Shown here: piece after piece, positions 25,778 through 35,206 of the stretch
Position numbering within the stretch: the stretch's first letter is position 1
How the letters are laid out: each line of letters starts with the position of its first letter
Assembly: GCF_000024225.1 (NCBI RefSeq)
Contig: NC_013203.1
Coordinates: 1,479,806-1,543,805 of the forward strand
Reading direction: 5' to 3'
DNA: 64,000 bases
Source: Lancefieldella parvula DSM 20469
Lineage (GTDB): Bacteria > Actinomycetota > Coriobacteriia > Coriobacteriales > Atopobiaceae
Program-made: the position numbers and the translations under genes
The notes under the pieces: model-generated
What the model saw: only the letters and a program-made list of their open reading frames with translations
Database searches by the model: none
Told to the model about the DNA's origin: nothing

Positions 25778-27061
25778 CTATTCTGGACGAATAACCTCAA
25801 TGCCACCCATGTAAGGGCGAAGCACCTCAGGAACAGTAACGGAGCCATCCGCGTTCTGATAATTCTCCATAATTGCTGCCATAGTACGACCAACCGCCAG
25901 GCCCGAGCCATTAAGTGTATGAACTAAGCGGGTGCCCTTAAATTCGGCTGGATCCTTATAGCGAATATTTGCACGACGTGCCTGGAAATCCCAGCAGTTT
26001 GAGCAAGAAGAAATCTCCTTGTATGCGTTATAGCTTGGGAGCCAGACTTCGATGTCATAGCACTTACATGCAGAGAATCCAATGTCGCCAGTGCAGAGAG
26101 TAACCACATGATAAGGAAGACCCAGAAGCTGAAGGATCTTCTCGGCTTCCTGAACCATAGACTCAAGTTGATTCATGGAATCCTCAGGCTTTGCAAACTT
26201 AACCATCTCTACCTTGTCAAACTGGTGAACGCGGATGATACCACGAGTGTCTCGACCAGCTGAACCTGCCTCCTCGCGGAAACATGGAGTGAACGCGGTA
26301 TAGAGCAAAGGAAGCTGAGATGCATCCAGAATTTCATCACGGTGAATGTTAGTGAGCTGAACCTCAGCAGTTGGAATGAGGTAAAGGTCAGGCTGAACGT
26401 GATACAAATCTTCCTCAAACTTTGGAAGCTGACCAGTGCCATAGAGTGAATCCTGGTTAGTAATGACTGGTGGCCACCACTCTTTGAAGCCTGCCTGATT
26501 ATGCGTATCAATCATGAAGTTAATAAGCGCACGTTCCATACGAGCGCCCATACCACCAAGAAGGTAGAAACGAGTTCCTGCAAGTTTTACACCACGATCA
26601 AAGTCAATCATGCCCAGTTCAGGACCAAGGTCCCAGTGTGCTTTTGGCTCAAAGTCAAACTGAGTTGGCTCTCCCCACTTGCGAACCTCTGGATTATCAG
26701 AGTCGTCTTTGCCATAAGGAACAGATGCGTCAGGAATGTTTGGAATAGCTGCAACAAGGGCTGTGAGCTCCTCCTCAACCTCACCGCGACGCTGGTCAAG
26801 CCTAGCAATGTGATCTTTGTTAGCTGCTACCTGCTCCTTAGCTGCCTCAGCCTCTTCCTTCTTGCCCTCACGCATAAGAAGGCCAATCTGCTTAGAAACA
26901 GCATTGCGCTCTGCCTGAAGCGTCTCTACCTCACTAATTACGCTTCTACGTTCCTCATCAAGCTCAAAGAACTTCTCGCGATCCCAATGGGCGTTTTGCC
27001 TAGACTCGCAAGCCTTATCTACGAGGTCAGGATTCTCGCGCACAAATTTGATATCAAGCAT
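25778..27061 (-). CDS. serS: Seryl-tRNA synthetase
   Basis: This 427-residue class II synthetase charges tRNA-Ser with serine. An N-terminal antiparallel coiled coil (about residues 30-105, [36 protein letters not shown]) binds the long variable arm. The catalytic domain holds motif 1 ([16 protein letters not shown]), [15 protein letters not shown], motif 2 ([31 protein letters not shown]) and motif 3 ([19 protein letters not shown]). The length is standard. The ATG at 27061 follows CAAGGAGAAGCTGC. It is divergent from the small membrane protein gene, with a 14-base palindrome between them. Confidence 0.97.
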   Translation of the reverse strand: MLDIKFVRENPDLVDKACESRQNAHWDREKFFELDEERRSVISEVETLQAERNAVSKQIGLLMREGKKEEAEAAKEQVAANKDHIARLDQRRGEVEEELTALVAAIPNIPDASVPYGKDDSDNPEVRKWGEPTQFDFEPKAHWDLGPELGMIDFDRGVKLAGTRFYLLGGMGARMERALINFMIDTHNQAGFKEWWPPVITNQDSLYGTGQLPKFEEDLYHVQPDLYLIPTAEVQLTNIHRDEILDASQLPLLYTAFTPCFREEAGSAGRDTRGIIRVHQFDKVEMVKFAKPEDSMNQLESMVQEAEKILQLLGLPYHVVTLCTGDIGFSACKCYDIEVWLPSYNAYKEISSCSNCWDFQARRANIRYKDPAEFKGTRLVHTLNGSGLAVGRTMAAIMENYQNADGSVTVPEVLRPYMGGIEVIRPE

Positions 27062-27116
27062 GCAGCTTCTCCTTGAATCAACACTTTTTGGCAGTGCATT
27101 CTTTCTTATAGCCTAC

Positions 27117-27130
27117 CAAGTATATACTTG
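27117..27130. repeat. 14-bp perfect palindrome between serS and the small membrane gene
   Basis: CAAGTATATACTTG lies in the 110-base divergent spacer. It could be an operator or part of overlapping -10 regions. No regulator is suggested by neighbours. Confidence 0.4.
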
Positions 27131-27171
27131 TATTTAGATTCTTAACCCTTCACATGTTCTGGAGTAGGATT

Positions 27172-27393
27172 ATGGACGCAATTAACTCGTTTATTAGTTG
27201 GCTTTTTGGCGATAAGACTGGTGCATTATTCCTTGTGCTTGGTGGAATTTTGCTCTTTTTAGTTATTTCTTTTGTGCTTGAGCGCAAAACAAAAAAGATG
27301 TATTTCAACCACAAAAAAACTGATGAAGATTGGGATCTCTTTGGAGATGACTCCGAAGAGGGCTGGTCTGACTTTGAGGAAGACAATAAATAA
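27172..27393 (+). CDS. Small single-span membrane protein
   Basis: This 73-residue protein has an amphipathic start (MDAINSFISWLFGDKTG), one hydrophobic span (ALFLVLGGILLFLVISFVL, about residues 18-36), then a basic ERKTKKMYFNHKK stretch and a very acidic tail (DEDWDLFGDDSEEGWSDFEEDNK). The ATG at 27172 follows GGAGTAGGATT; an upstream in-frame ATG at 27154 has no ribosome site. The charge pattern predicts the tail inside the cell. The function is unknown. A hairpin terminator follows. Confidence 0.75.
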   Translation: MDAINSFISWLFGDKTGALFLVLGGILLFLVISFVLERKTKKMYFNHKKTDEDWDLFGDDSEEGWSDFEEDNK

Positions 27394-27402
27394 GCAACAA
27401 AA

Positions 27403-27427
27403 AAGCCCCGTTAAGGGACTTTTTTAA
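27403..27427. terminator. Bidirectional terminator
   Basis: An AAAAAGCCCC / GGGACTTTTTT hairpin (one mismatch) with T-runs on both strands lies between the small membrane gene and the oppositely oriented tRNA-Leu. Confidence 0.7.
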
Positions 27428-27434
27428 ATGCAAA

Positions 27435-27521
27435 TGGTGCGGGCGAAGGGACTTGAACCCCCATGAACTTGCGTTCATACGGACCTGAACCGTACGCGTC
27501 TGCCAATTCCGCCACACCCGC
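27435..27521 (-). tRNA. tRNA-Leu (CAG)
   Basis: On the minus strand, acceptor GCGGGTG pairs with the 3' CGCCCGC side, followed by A and an encoded CCA. The anticodon loop TTCAGGT gives CAG (Leu CUG). A long class II variable arm with a stable stem and T-loop GGTTCAAGTCC are present. Confidence 0.95.
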
Positions 27522-27654
27522 GTGCTAGGGAATAATACTACAACATTTTGTTTTCTTCTAATGGAAAAACAATAGATATATAAGAAAATTCTTTTCAGCG
27601 GTAGAATATAAGAAGTCACGGCCGACAAACACACTTTAAACACAGGAGGTTGCC

Positions 27655-29448
27655 GTGAGTGACTCGCGGTCACAGACCACGCAGACCACATATATACATG
27701 CACCTTCTGCTCAGCAGACAACTTTTGCGGCTGAGCCGGAAGTTTTGCTGGATCGATATCGCGTTCTTGCCCGTAGAGGTAATGGAGGCTTTGGTACTGT
27801 TTGTACCTGCTGGGATACTCGCTTGCAGAGGCGTGTAGCTATCAAACGCATGCCACTTTTAGGTGCTTCCGAAACTCCTGGTGTGCTGGCCTCTACGGTT
27901 GATGAAGCGCTCGCAGAGGCGCGAACTGCCTGCTTATTAGCACACCCCAACATTGTGACCGTTCATGACTTTGAAATTGAAGGTAATTACGCCTACCTAG
28001 TTATGGAGTTTGTAGACGGTCTCAACCTATCTGAGCTCCTAGCTCGTGTTGAAGGCGGCTATCTTACCTACGCTGAAGCTGCTCACATGGTCTCTTCACT
28101 TGCCAAGGCGCTCCAGTACGCCCACGATAACGGCGTTCTTCACCTGGATATCAAGCCAACTAACATTATGATTGACCGTCAAGGTACCGTAAAACTTGCC
28201 GATTTTGGTATGGCAACGCTTGCTTCGGCTGCTGGTTATGGTGGTGCTCGAGGCGGCACGGTAGGCTACATGCCTCCTGAGCAAGTTGAAGGCATGCTTG
28301 TTGACGAACGTGCTGATATTTTCTCGCTTGCTGTTGTTTTGAGACAGGCCCTTACAGGATCTAATGTATTCTCAGGCAGAACTGCAAAGGAATCGCTTGA
28401 TCGTATATACAAAGGTCCAAAGATTCCTCTGTTAAAAGAAGATCCTGAAGTTCCGTTTGCTGTAGATGCGGCCTTGACGCAAGCACTTTCTCCTGAGCCA
28501 TCTCTGCGACAGGGCAGTATTTCTGAATTCGCGCAAGAAATTGTGACTCCTCTTGGCAACGAAAAACAGGGCGAGAAAAGCCTCAAAGCCTTAGTAGAAC
28601 AATCAGAAGAAGAGACCGAGACCTGGGATGTCAAGCATCTTCCTCTTTCAATTCGTTTCCCCTGGCTGCCCTCAGTTGCTGTGCGTGGTACATCTGCACT
28701 GGTCACCGGCGTTCTTCTCGCCCAATTGTTTCAGTTTATTGAACCAGATTCACTCATATTTATTGTCGTGGGCTCCCTTGTGGGAGCAGCAATCGCCGCT
28801 CTTTGGACACCCTTAGGATCCGCGCTTGTCATTGCGTGTACAGCGTACGCTCTAGCGAGCATTAGTCCTACCAGCACTTCATTCCCATTTGCAACGCTTG
28901 TAACCTTAGTGAGCGTTATCTGGTGGGCATTTGCGGGAAGAGCCTCAAAACTCAGCAGTATTAACTGCTTGCTAGGTGCGTTATTACCTACTCCTGTTTC
29001 GGCACCAGCTCTTGCCTCTGCTACTATGCGACCTTTGCCTGCGGTTTTGACAGGAGCCTTCAGCTATCTCTTTGGAACTCTGCTTATTAAAGGCATGTCT
29101 TTTGGATTTGCTGCAACACCTCTTGCCTATGACTACACCTCACTAGCCGCAGGTCTTCCTTTCTGGATCCGTTTTGGAACATGCGCACTATCTGCTCTTT
29201 TAGGCTCACTGATAAGTCAAAAAAGACGTCGCGGATGGATGATTTTTGGACAAATTGTCTGCGCTACAGTACTTTCAGGTGGCTTTATATGGGCAGCTTG
29301 GATGGAGAATCCCAATTTTTGGGTAGTTGAAAGTATAGTTTCAGTACTAATTACGGTATTCTTATGTGTGTTTGTATGTATTGCAATTGTCCTGATAGGT
29401 CCACTTCAAGCGGATCAGGAAGGCGAGGAATTAAATGAGCTTTCTTAG
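27655..29448 (+). CDS. Ser/Thr protein kinase with polytopic membrane C-terminus
   Basis: This 597-residue kinase starts at a GTG after AGGAGGTTGCC. The kinase domain (about 35-300) has the glycine loop RRGNGGFGTV, the ATP lysine Lys64 (VAIKRM), the catalytic loop HLDIKPTNIM with Asp165 (Leu replaces the usual Arg, so a non-RD kinase), DFG at 183-185 and MPPEQVEGM in the activation segment. After an acidic linker (EQSEEETETWD) come about eight hydrophobic segments (345-590) instead of the single span and PASTA domains of PknB. It heads the FHA/PstP/SEDS-PBP/PknB cluster, overlaps fhaA by 14 bases, and occupies the place of pknA. Confidence 0.92.
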   Translation: MSDSRSQTTQTTYIHAPSAQQTTFAAEPEVLLDRYRVLARRGNGGFGTVCTCWDTRLQRRVAIKRMPLLGASETPGVLASTVDEALAEARTACLLAHPNIVTVHDFEIEGNYAYLVMEFVDGLNLSELLARVEGGYLTYAEAAHMVSSLAKALQYAHDNGVLHLDIKPTNIMIDRQGTVKLADFGMATLASAAGYGGARGGTVGYMPPEQVEGMLVDERADIFSLAVVLRQALTGSNVFSGRTAKESLDRIYKGPKIPLLKEDPEVPFAVDAALTQALSPEPSLRQGSISEFAQEIVTPLGNEKQGEKSLKALVEQSEEETETWDVKHLPLSIRFPWLPSVAVRGTSALVTGVLLAQLFQFIEPDSLIFIVVGSLVGAAIAALWTPLGSALVIACTAYALASISPTSTSFPFATLVTLVSVIWWAFAGRASKLSSINCLLGALLPTPVSAPALASATMRPLPAVLTGAFSYLFGTLLIKGMSFGFAATPLAYDYTSLAAGLPFWIRFGTCALSALLGSLISQKRRRGWMIFGQIVCATVLSGGFIWAAWMENPNFWVVESIVSVLITVFLCVFVCIAIVLIGPLQADQEGEELNELS

Positions 29449-30559
29449 TGACTTTGAAAACCGTATTGGTTCGGTCTTTGGTGCCGCACCTCAAGGATAT
29501 GCAGAGCCCTTCTCTTTTAAGAAGCTAGCCAAACGTGCAGCTAAAGAGATGGAACGTGAGACCTATGAAATCGACGGTGTAGACACTGCACCTGCCTTGT
29601 ATACCGTTTTAGTTGCTCCTCAAGATGATTCACTGATGCGTCCTCTTTATGCTGATCTAACTGCAGAGATTTCTAACTTTGTGGCTACTCAGGCTCAGCA
29701 AAAAGATTATGTGTTTGTAGGTCAACCTCTTGTTCGTTTTATGGTTGATCCTTCTCTAAAACCTGGAAAATTTGCCGTCTTTGCAGAAAATGTTGATGGC
29801 AATACTCTTGACCAGCTGCGTAATGAAGAGCGTGCTTTCTTGGGCGGAAACTCCAGTGTTGGAGGAGCTGCGGCACAGATGCCTCAACAACACAATTCCC
29901 GCGCTACTGTTCGACCAGAATCACAGCCAGAGCCAGATCCGTTGTCTGTAGTTCGACCTGTTTCTGCAGATAATGCAACGCCAGAGGTGTTGGGTGATCT
30001 TGCTGGTACAGATGCCGGTCTTGCGGTAATGCCACCAGATTTTGTTGAGGCTCAAGGTGCAATTCCTGTTGTTTCTGCAGCTGAATCCACCCCTATGCCT
30101 GTTCTTCCTAGCTCAAATGAACTTCCAGACCTTCCAGTAAACGGTGCTATCCCAACAGCAGCTCCCGTTCCTATGACTCAGCGTCGTATCACACCTTCTC
30201 TTGATGCGCAGCTTAATGGCATAGGTGGACGTTCTTCTCGCAATTTGCAAGGCACGCCACGCGCAAATATGGACGCTATCTGCATCTTAATTGATCGTCA
30301 GAGTGGACGTTCGTATCGTGTTGAGGCTCCTCGCGCTATCATTGGTCGTGAGCGTTCTCAAGCAGACATTGTTCTGCGTGATCCCAACGTTTCAAGACGT
30401 CATGCTGAAATGACCTACGACGGTCACGATTGGCACATTGCTGATTTGCACTCCACCAACGGAACGCTAGTCAACGATATCGACGTAGATGAGGTTATTC
30501 TGCGCGATGGAGACCTTATTACCATTGGTCTTATGGACCTTCAGTTCCGGGAGAACTAA
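29435..30559 (+). CDS. fhaA: FhaA: DUF3662 and FHA domain protein
   Basis: This 374-residue protein has an N-terminal DUF3662 domain (about 1-125; FLSDFENRIGSVFGAAPQGYAEPFSFKKLAKRAAKEMERE), a long Pro/Ala/Val-rich linker (about 140-275) and a C-terminal FHA domain (280-374) with RAIIGRERSQADIVL, SRRHAEM and DLHSTNGTLVND, the phosphothreonine-binding residues. In mycobacteria FhaA recognises phosphorylated MviN/MurJ and other targets of PknB to control lipid II supply. It starts inside the end of the membrane kinase gene and overlaps fhaB by one base. Confidence 0.94.
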   Translation: MSFLSDFENRIGSVFGAAPQGYAEPFSFKKLAKRAAKEMERETYEIDGVDTAPALYTVLVAPQDDSLMRPLYADLTAEISNFVATQAQQKDYVFVGQPLVRFMVDPSLKPGKFAVFAENVDGNTLDQLRNEERAFLGGNSSVGGAAAQMPQQHNSRATVRPESQPEPDPLSVVRPVSADNATPEVLGDLAGTDAGLAVMPPDFVEAQGAIPVVSAAESTPMPVLPSSNELPDLPVNGAIPTAAPVPMTQRRITPSLDAQLNGIGGRSSRNLQGTPRANMDAICILIDRQSGRSYRVEAPRAIIGRERSQADIVLRDPNVSRRHAEMTYDGHDWHIADLHSTNGTLVNDIDVDEVILRDGDLITIGLMDLQFREN

Positions 30560-30972
30560 TGATTGACTTGATTCTCTTTGCAGGACGCGTTCTGCTTGTT
30601 GTCCTGCTTTACATCTTCTTATTCTCAGTCATGCGCACAGGTATTGGTCTTGTCCGTGGACAACGCAAAGACGGAGCTATTTGGTCCGTTGATGTCGAGA
30701 AGGGCGTCAAGTCCTTACGCGGCCTTCATGTTGACATCTTAGGTCCCGTTGTCATTGGACGCTCTCCTTCTTCTGACATCGTGATTGACGAACCTTACGT
30801 TTCTGCTTCACACGCTCGCTTTACAATCCAGGGCCCTGCTCTGGTGCTTGAAGACCTTGGATCCACAAATGGAACCATGGTTAATGGTCACATCATCGAA
30901 CAACCTGTTACCCTTCGTGATACAGATGAAGTTCAGGTCGGCGATGTGATTATGCGTGTTGGACGTCGATAA
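30559..30972 (+). CDS. fhaB: FhaB/FipA: membrane-anchored FHA protein
   Basis: This 137-residue protein has one N-terminal membrane span (ILFAGRVLLVVLLYIFLFSVM, about residues 4-24) and a cytosolic FHA domain with VVIGRSPSSDIVI, SASHARF and DLGSTNGTMVNG. In mycobacteria the equivalent, FipA, links kinase signalling to the division/elongation machinery. It overlaps the fhaA stop by one base (TAATG) and ends eight bases before the phosphatase start. Confidence 0.94.
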   Translation: MIDLILFAGRVLLVVLLYIFLFSVMRTGIGLVRGQRKDGAIWSVDVEKGVKSLRGLHVDILGPVVIGRSPSSDIVIDEPYVSASHARFTIQGPALVLEDLGSTNGTMVNGHIIEQPVTLRDTDEVQVGDVIMRVGRR

Positions 30973-30979
30973 GAGGCTC

Positions 30980-32239
30980 ATGGTTTCTTCTGATACAACA
31001 CATATTTCTGATACACCTACTCAAGAGCCCGTTAGTGCTCCTGGTCGTTGTGAGTTGCCACTTGATGGTCGAGGCGATACAGAAGCAGTTTCAGGCTCTA
31101 ACACCTTTATTTCTTGGGGTGCCCGCTCTGACGTAGGATTAGTCCGCGATCACAACGAAGACTCATTCCTCCTGCGTACTCCTCTCTTTGCCATCTGTGA
31201 CGGTATGGGAGGACACGCTGCTGGTGAAGTGGCAAGCTCAATTGCCGTTAAAGTTATCGCTGAACAGGCTCCAAGTACTGCAGACGACGTACGTCTTGGT
31301 GCTGCAATTGAGGCCGCTAACCAGGAAGTTATTGACGCTCCTGCAAAGGGTGTTGGCAAACCTGGAATGGGTTCCACTGCTTCTGCTGTTCTCATTGAAG
31401 GCAATCAGATGGCTGTTGCCCATGTTGGTGACTCCCGTATTTATCTACTCCATCACGGAACTTTGGTCCGCATTACTCACGATCACAGCTACGTTGAGGA
31501 GCTCATTGATTCTGGACAAATTACTGCTGATGAGGCTCGCACACACCCTTCTCGCTCAGTAGTTACACGAGCCCTTGGTTCTGATCCAGACATGTATGCA
31601 GATCATTTCTCACTCGAAGTATCTGATGGTGACCGCATCATTTTGTGCTCCGATGGTCTTTCTGGCATGGTTCCTGATGACGAGATTGAATCTATTGCCG
31701 TCTCTAACGTTACACCACAAAAGGCTGCCGATAACCTTGTTTCTGCAGCTCTTACCTATGGTGGATCAGACAACATCACTGTTATTGTCATCGATGTCTT
31801 AGACGACGGTATAGCCGATCAAACAAGGCGACATCTTACCCGTGGCGTCATTGCAACGTTTATCTCGTTCCTTGCGCTCTTTGCAGCCACTATTGCTGTG
31901 TTCTTCCTATTTGTAAGCAGCGAGTGGTATTTGGGAATCAACGGAACTACCGTTGGTGTATATCGAGGTATTCCTACAACAATTGCTGGCATAAATATGT
32001 CTTCGCTTGTTGAAACTACGTCAATCGAAATAAAAGATTTGCCTGACGCAGTTCAAGACTCACTTGCCGACGGAATCCGTGTTAAAGACGAGGATGAAGC
32101 ACACAGCACCGTCGAGGATTACCGCAAGCAAATTGACGATGCCAACAATCGAGCAGTTAAAAAGAAAGAAGATGCTCAATCTAGCGGAACACCAACAACA
32201 GAAACAACAACTTCAACAACAAATTCGGGAGGTGAGTAG
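30980..32239 (+). CDS. pstP: PP2C-family Ser/Thr phosphatase
   Basis: This 419-residue membrane-anchored phosphatase is expected to reverse phosphorylation by the cluster's kinases. Its PP2C domain holds [36 protein letters not shown] (metal-binding Asp and Gly), [30 protein letters not shown] and [14 protein letters not shown] membrane helix ([21 protein letters not shown], about 285-305) is followed by an external domain of about 60 residues and a Thr/Gln/Ser-rich tail. The ATG at 30980 follows AAGAGGCTC; a GTG at 30956 inside fhaB is the alternative. It ends two bases before the SEDS-PBP gene. Confidence 0.93.
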   Translation: MVSSDTTHISDTPTQEPVSAPGRCELPLDGRGDTEAVSGSNTFISWGARSDVGLVRDHNEDSFLLRTPLFAICDGMGGHAAGEVASSIAVKVIAEQAPSTADDVRLGAAIEAANQEVIDAPAKGVGKPGMGSTASAVLIEGNQMAVAHVGDSRIYLLHHGTLVRITHDHSYVEELIDSGQITADEARTHPSRSVVTRALGSDPDMYADHFSLEVSDGDRIILCSDGLSGMVPDDEIESIAVSNVTPQKAADNLVSAALTYGGSDNITVIVIDVLDDGIADQTRRHLTRGVIATFISFLALFAATIAVFFLFVSSEWYLGINGTTVGVYRGIPTTIAGINMSSLVETTSIEIKDLPDAVQDSLADGIRVKDEDEAHSTVEDYRKQIDDANNRAVKKKEDAQSSGTPTTETTTSTTNSGGE

Positions 32240-32241
32240 GA

Positions 32242-35106
32242 ATGGAAAAAGCGGGTGGATTAAGACGTAATACGGAACTCTTCTTACTGTTTGTCGGAGC
32301 GATTCCAGTATTTCTACTGTACGCCATGTATATGATTACTGCTCGTTCAACGCTAAGCGTTGAGACTATGGCTGTTCCTATTGGCCTCTTCGCAGCATTT
32401 ACCGTAGCTCACATCGCTATTAGATTCCTTGCTCCCGCAGCTGACCCCGCCATTCTCCCTATTGTGTTTGTGCTTTCGGGAATTGGTATCACCATGGTCA
32501 CTAGACTTTCTCCAAATCTCGCTGTCAACCAGACTATTTGGCTTTTTATCTCTGTTGTTGTCATGATTGTGGTGCTAGCGATCATTAGAAACCTTGACGC
32601 GTTAGCGGACTACAAATACTCCATTGGTATTCTCGGTGTCATATTGCTTCTTTTGCCAATTGTTATTGGTCAGGACCGCTACGGCTCAAGGCTTTGGATT
32701 TCGTTTGGTCCCTTTACTTTCCAGCCTGGCGAGATTGCAAAGATTGCTATTACGCTCTTTCTAGCGTTTTACCTTGCGCTTAATCGAGAAGCTCTGTCGG
32801 TCTCCATGCGCTCTGTGGGACCATTCCGAATTCCTCGCTTCAAAATGCTACTGCCCTTATTTGTCATGTGGGGCATCAGCCTGATTGTTGTCATTTTCGA
32901 ACGCGACCTTGGTAGCGCACTTCTTTTCTTCGTTTTCTTTGTCATTATGCTTTATGTTGCAACAGGTCGCGCTAGCTACGTTTTTGTCAGCGTTGCACTC
33001 TTGGCCATCGGTGGCGTGATACTTTACCACTTCTTTAGCCATGTTCAGACTCGTGTCAACATTTGGCTTGACCCCTTCAAAGATCCCTCTGGAGATGGCT
33101 TCCAGATTGTTCAGTCTCTCTATTCCATCGCAGATGGAGGACTTGCTGGTACAGGAATTGATAAGGGAATGCCTACACTCATTCCTGTTGTTGAGTCTGA
33201 CTTTATTTTCTCTGCCATTGCTGAAGAAATGGGTCTTTTTGGTGGAGCAGCAATTATTACCCTGTTCCTGCTCCTTACAGTGCGTGGTCTTGCAACAGCC
33301 GCTCGTGCAAAGTCTGATTCATCTGCCTTTGCCGCAGCTGGCCTTACCAGTGTTTTGGCATTCCAGACCTTCCTTATTATTGCAGGCGTCACTAAGCTCA
33401 TGCCTCTTACTGGCGTCACTCTACCCTTTATGAGCCAGGGCGGCAGTTCTCTGCTTTCCAGCTTTATCATTGTTGCCTTACTGCTCAGAGCAGGTGACGA
33501 GGGAACTGGTCGCGAGACAGAGCTTGAGCCAAGCAAAAAAGTACTTGATTCCCAGAGACTTGAAATTTCTTCTGGTGGAGCTCACGCCTCTTCCGTTCTG
33601 CACGGTAGTCACATCCGCGGAGGCTTTGATCTACAGTCTGAGGAGTCAGGTGTTCTAGGACGCGTTGCTCTCGGAAAGCGTCTAACCAATTTGGTTACCG
33701 TATTTACCCTCTTCTTCACCGTTCTTCTCGGCAATCTAACCTTCCTAATGGTAATTGACGCCCCTAGGCTTCAAGCACTTCCTACCAACAACCACACTAT
33801 TGCTAAGAGCGCTTACGTTCAGCGCGGTGCCATCATAACCTCTGACGGCGTCACGCTGGCAGAAAGCGTCAAACAAGACGACGGTACCTACGTGCGCAAC
33901 TATCCGCACGACGGTATGGCTTCTCACACGGTTGGCTACATCTCTACTCAGTACGGAACTGCGGGTATTGAGTCCTCCATGAACGAAACACTCACTGGCC
34001 ATGCAGATCATTCCGATTGGAGAAGCGCTCTGTACTCGATGGCCGGTATTAACACCACTGGTTCAAGTGTTGTTCTGACCATCAATTCCCAAATGCAGGC
34101 CGTAGCAGAAGCTGCACTCCAAGGTTATTCTGGCTCTATTGTTGTTATGGATCCATCTACCGGAGCTGTACTTGCAAAGGCTTCAAGTCCTTCATATACC
34201 CACGCTGAACTGGGTACTATTATTGAATCCGGTACTGGCAGTCAGTTAGTCGACAGAACTACCCAGGCACTCTACTCCCCTGGCTCATCCTTTAAGACCG
34301 TTACGCTTGCTGCTGGAATTGATACGCACAAAACCACGCTGGACACCACATACTCAGCTCCAGGAACCATGGAGATTGGCGGCGGAACCATCCACAACTA
34401 CGCCAACGAGGACATGGGCACCATTCCTCTACGTGAGGCATTTGCTCGCTCTTCAAACACAGCCTTGGCACAGCTTGGTGTAGCACTAGGCGCGGATAAT
34501 CTGGTCAGCTATGCACGCGCCTTTGGTTATGGCACCGCACTTGGTCAAGATTTCTCAACAACGCCATCGCTAATGCCAAATCCTGCTGAGATGACCACCT
34601 GGGAACTTGCCTGGGCATCCTGTGGCCTTCCTGTTGGCGAACACGCAAGTCCCGCAGGACCTCAAACTACCGTCATGCAAAACGCCGTTATTGCAGCTGC
34701 AATTGCTAACGGTGGTGTAGTTATGAACCCCTACATTGTTGATCGCGTTCTCTCGCCAGAGGGAGCTGTTGTTTCTACAACGTCACCAAAATCGCTTGGA
34801 CAAGCTGTGTCTGCAGATACTGCTGCACAGGTTCGAGAAGCAATGTTGGGCGTTGTAGAATCTGGCACTGGCATGGGAGCTCGCGTTCCAGGTGTCAAGA
34901 TTGCGGGAAAAACAGGTACAGCAGACGTCGAGAATGGTAACTTTAACTCGTTCTTCATTGGTTTTGCACCTTACGACCACCCAACCCTTGTTGTTTCTGT
35001 TGTCATCGAGGGCAATGGCGAGAACGTTTTGGGTTACGGTGCTCAAGTTGGTGGACGTGTTCTTGCACAGTGTCTAAACATCCAGGCTTTGGGGGCTGCT
35101 TCGTAA
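32242..35106 (+). CDS. Single-chain SEDS glycosyltransferase (RodA/FtsW) fused to class B penicillin-binding protein
   Basis: One 954-residue frame contains both halves of a peptidoglycan synthase. Residues 1 to about 420 form a SEDS protein with about ten membrane spans, [22 protein letters not shown], and the catalytic Asp320 in [15 protein letters not shown]. After a linker (420-480) a further span (about 484-504) starts a class [16 protein letters not shown] (pedestal), then the transpeptidase SSFK with Ser682, SSN at 737-739 and KTG at 890-892. In other actinobacteria rodA and pbpA are separate adjacent genes. The frame is unbroken, with no internal ribosome site that I could see at the junction. 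It follows pstP by two bases and precedes pknB. Confidence 0.95.
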   Translation: MEKAGGLRRNTELFLLFVGAIPVFLLYAMYMITARSTLSVETMAVPIGLFAAFTVAHIAIRFLAPAADPAILPIVFVLSGIGITMVTRLSPNLAVNQTIWLFISVVVMIVVLAIIRNLDALADYKYSIGILGVILLLLPIVIGQDRYGSRLWISFGPFTFQPGEIAKIAITLFLAFYLALNREALSVSMRSVGPFRIPRFKMLLPLFVMWGISLIVVIFERDLGSALLFFVFFVIMLYVATGRASYVFVSVALLAIGGVILYHFFSHVQTRVNIWLDPFKDPSGDGFQIVQSLYSIADGGLAGTGIDKGMPTLIPVVESDFIFSAIAEEMGLFGGAAIITLFLLLTVRGLATAARAKSDSSAFAAAGLTSVLAFQTFLIIAGVTKLMPLTGVTLPFMSQGGSSLLSSFIIVALLLRAGDEGTGRETELEPSKKVLDSQRLEISSGGAHASSVLHGSHIRGGFDLQSEESGVLGRVALGKRLTNLVTVFTLFFTVLLGNLTFLMVIDAPRLQALPTNNHTIAKSAYVQRGAIITSDGVTLAESVKQDDGTYVRNYPHDGMASHTVGYISTQYGTAGIESSMNETLTGHADHSDWRSALYSMAGINTTGSSVVLTINSQMQAVAEAALQGYSGSIVVMDPSTGAVLAKASSPSYTHAELGTIIESGTGSQLVDRTTQALYSPGSSFKTVTLAAGIDTHKTTLDTTYSAPGTMEIGGGTIHNYANEDMGTIPLREAFARSSNTALAQLGVALGADNLVSYARAFGYGTALGQDFSTTPSLMPNPAEMTTWELAWASCGLPVGEHASPAGPQTTVMQNAVIAAAIANGGVVMNPYIVDRVLSPEGAVVSTTSPKSLGQAVSADTAAQVREAMLGVVESGTGMGARVPGVKIAGKTGTADVENGNFNSFFIGFAPYDHPTLVVSVVIEGNGENVLGYGAQVGGRVLAQCLNIQALGAAS

Positions 35107-35206
35107 ATCTCAAAGCATCACGCGACCTTCTCCCTAAGTAGTTAGGTGTGTTCTAAGATGGTAAGTAACGTGGCGAGAAAATCGCACGCTTGATAGGAGT
35201 TGAGTT

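Noticed and set aside
27062..27171. T-box leader for serS
   Set aside because: The serS leader is under about 100 bases with no T-box sequence or antiterminator.
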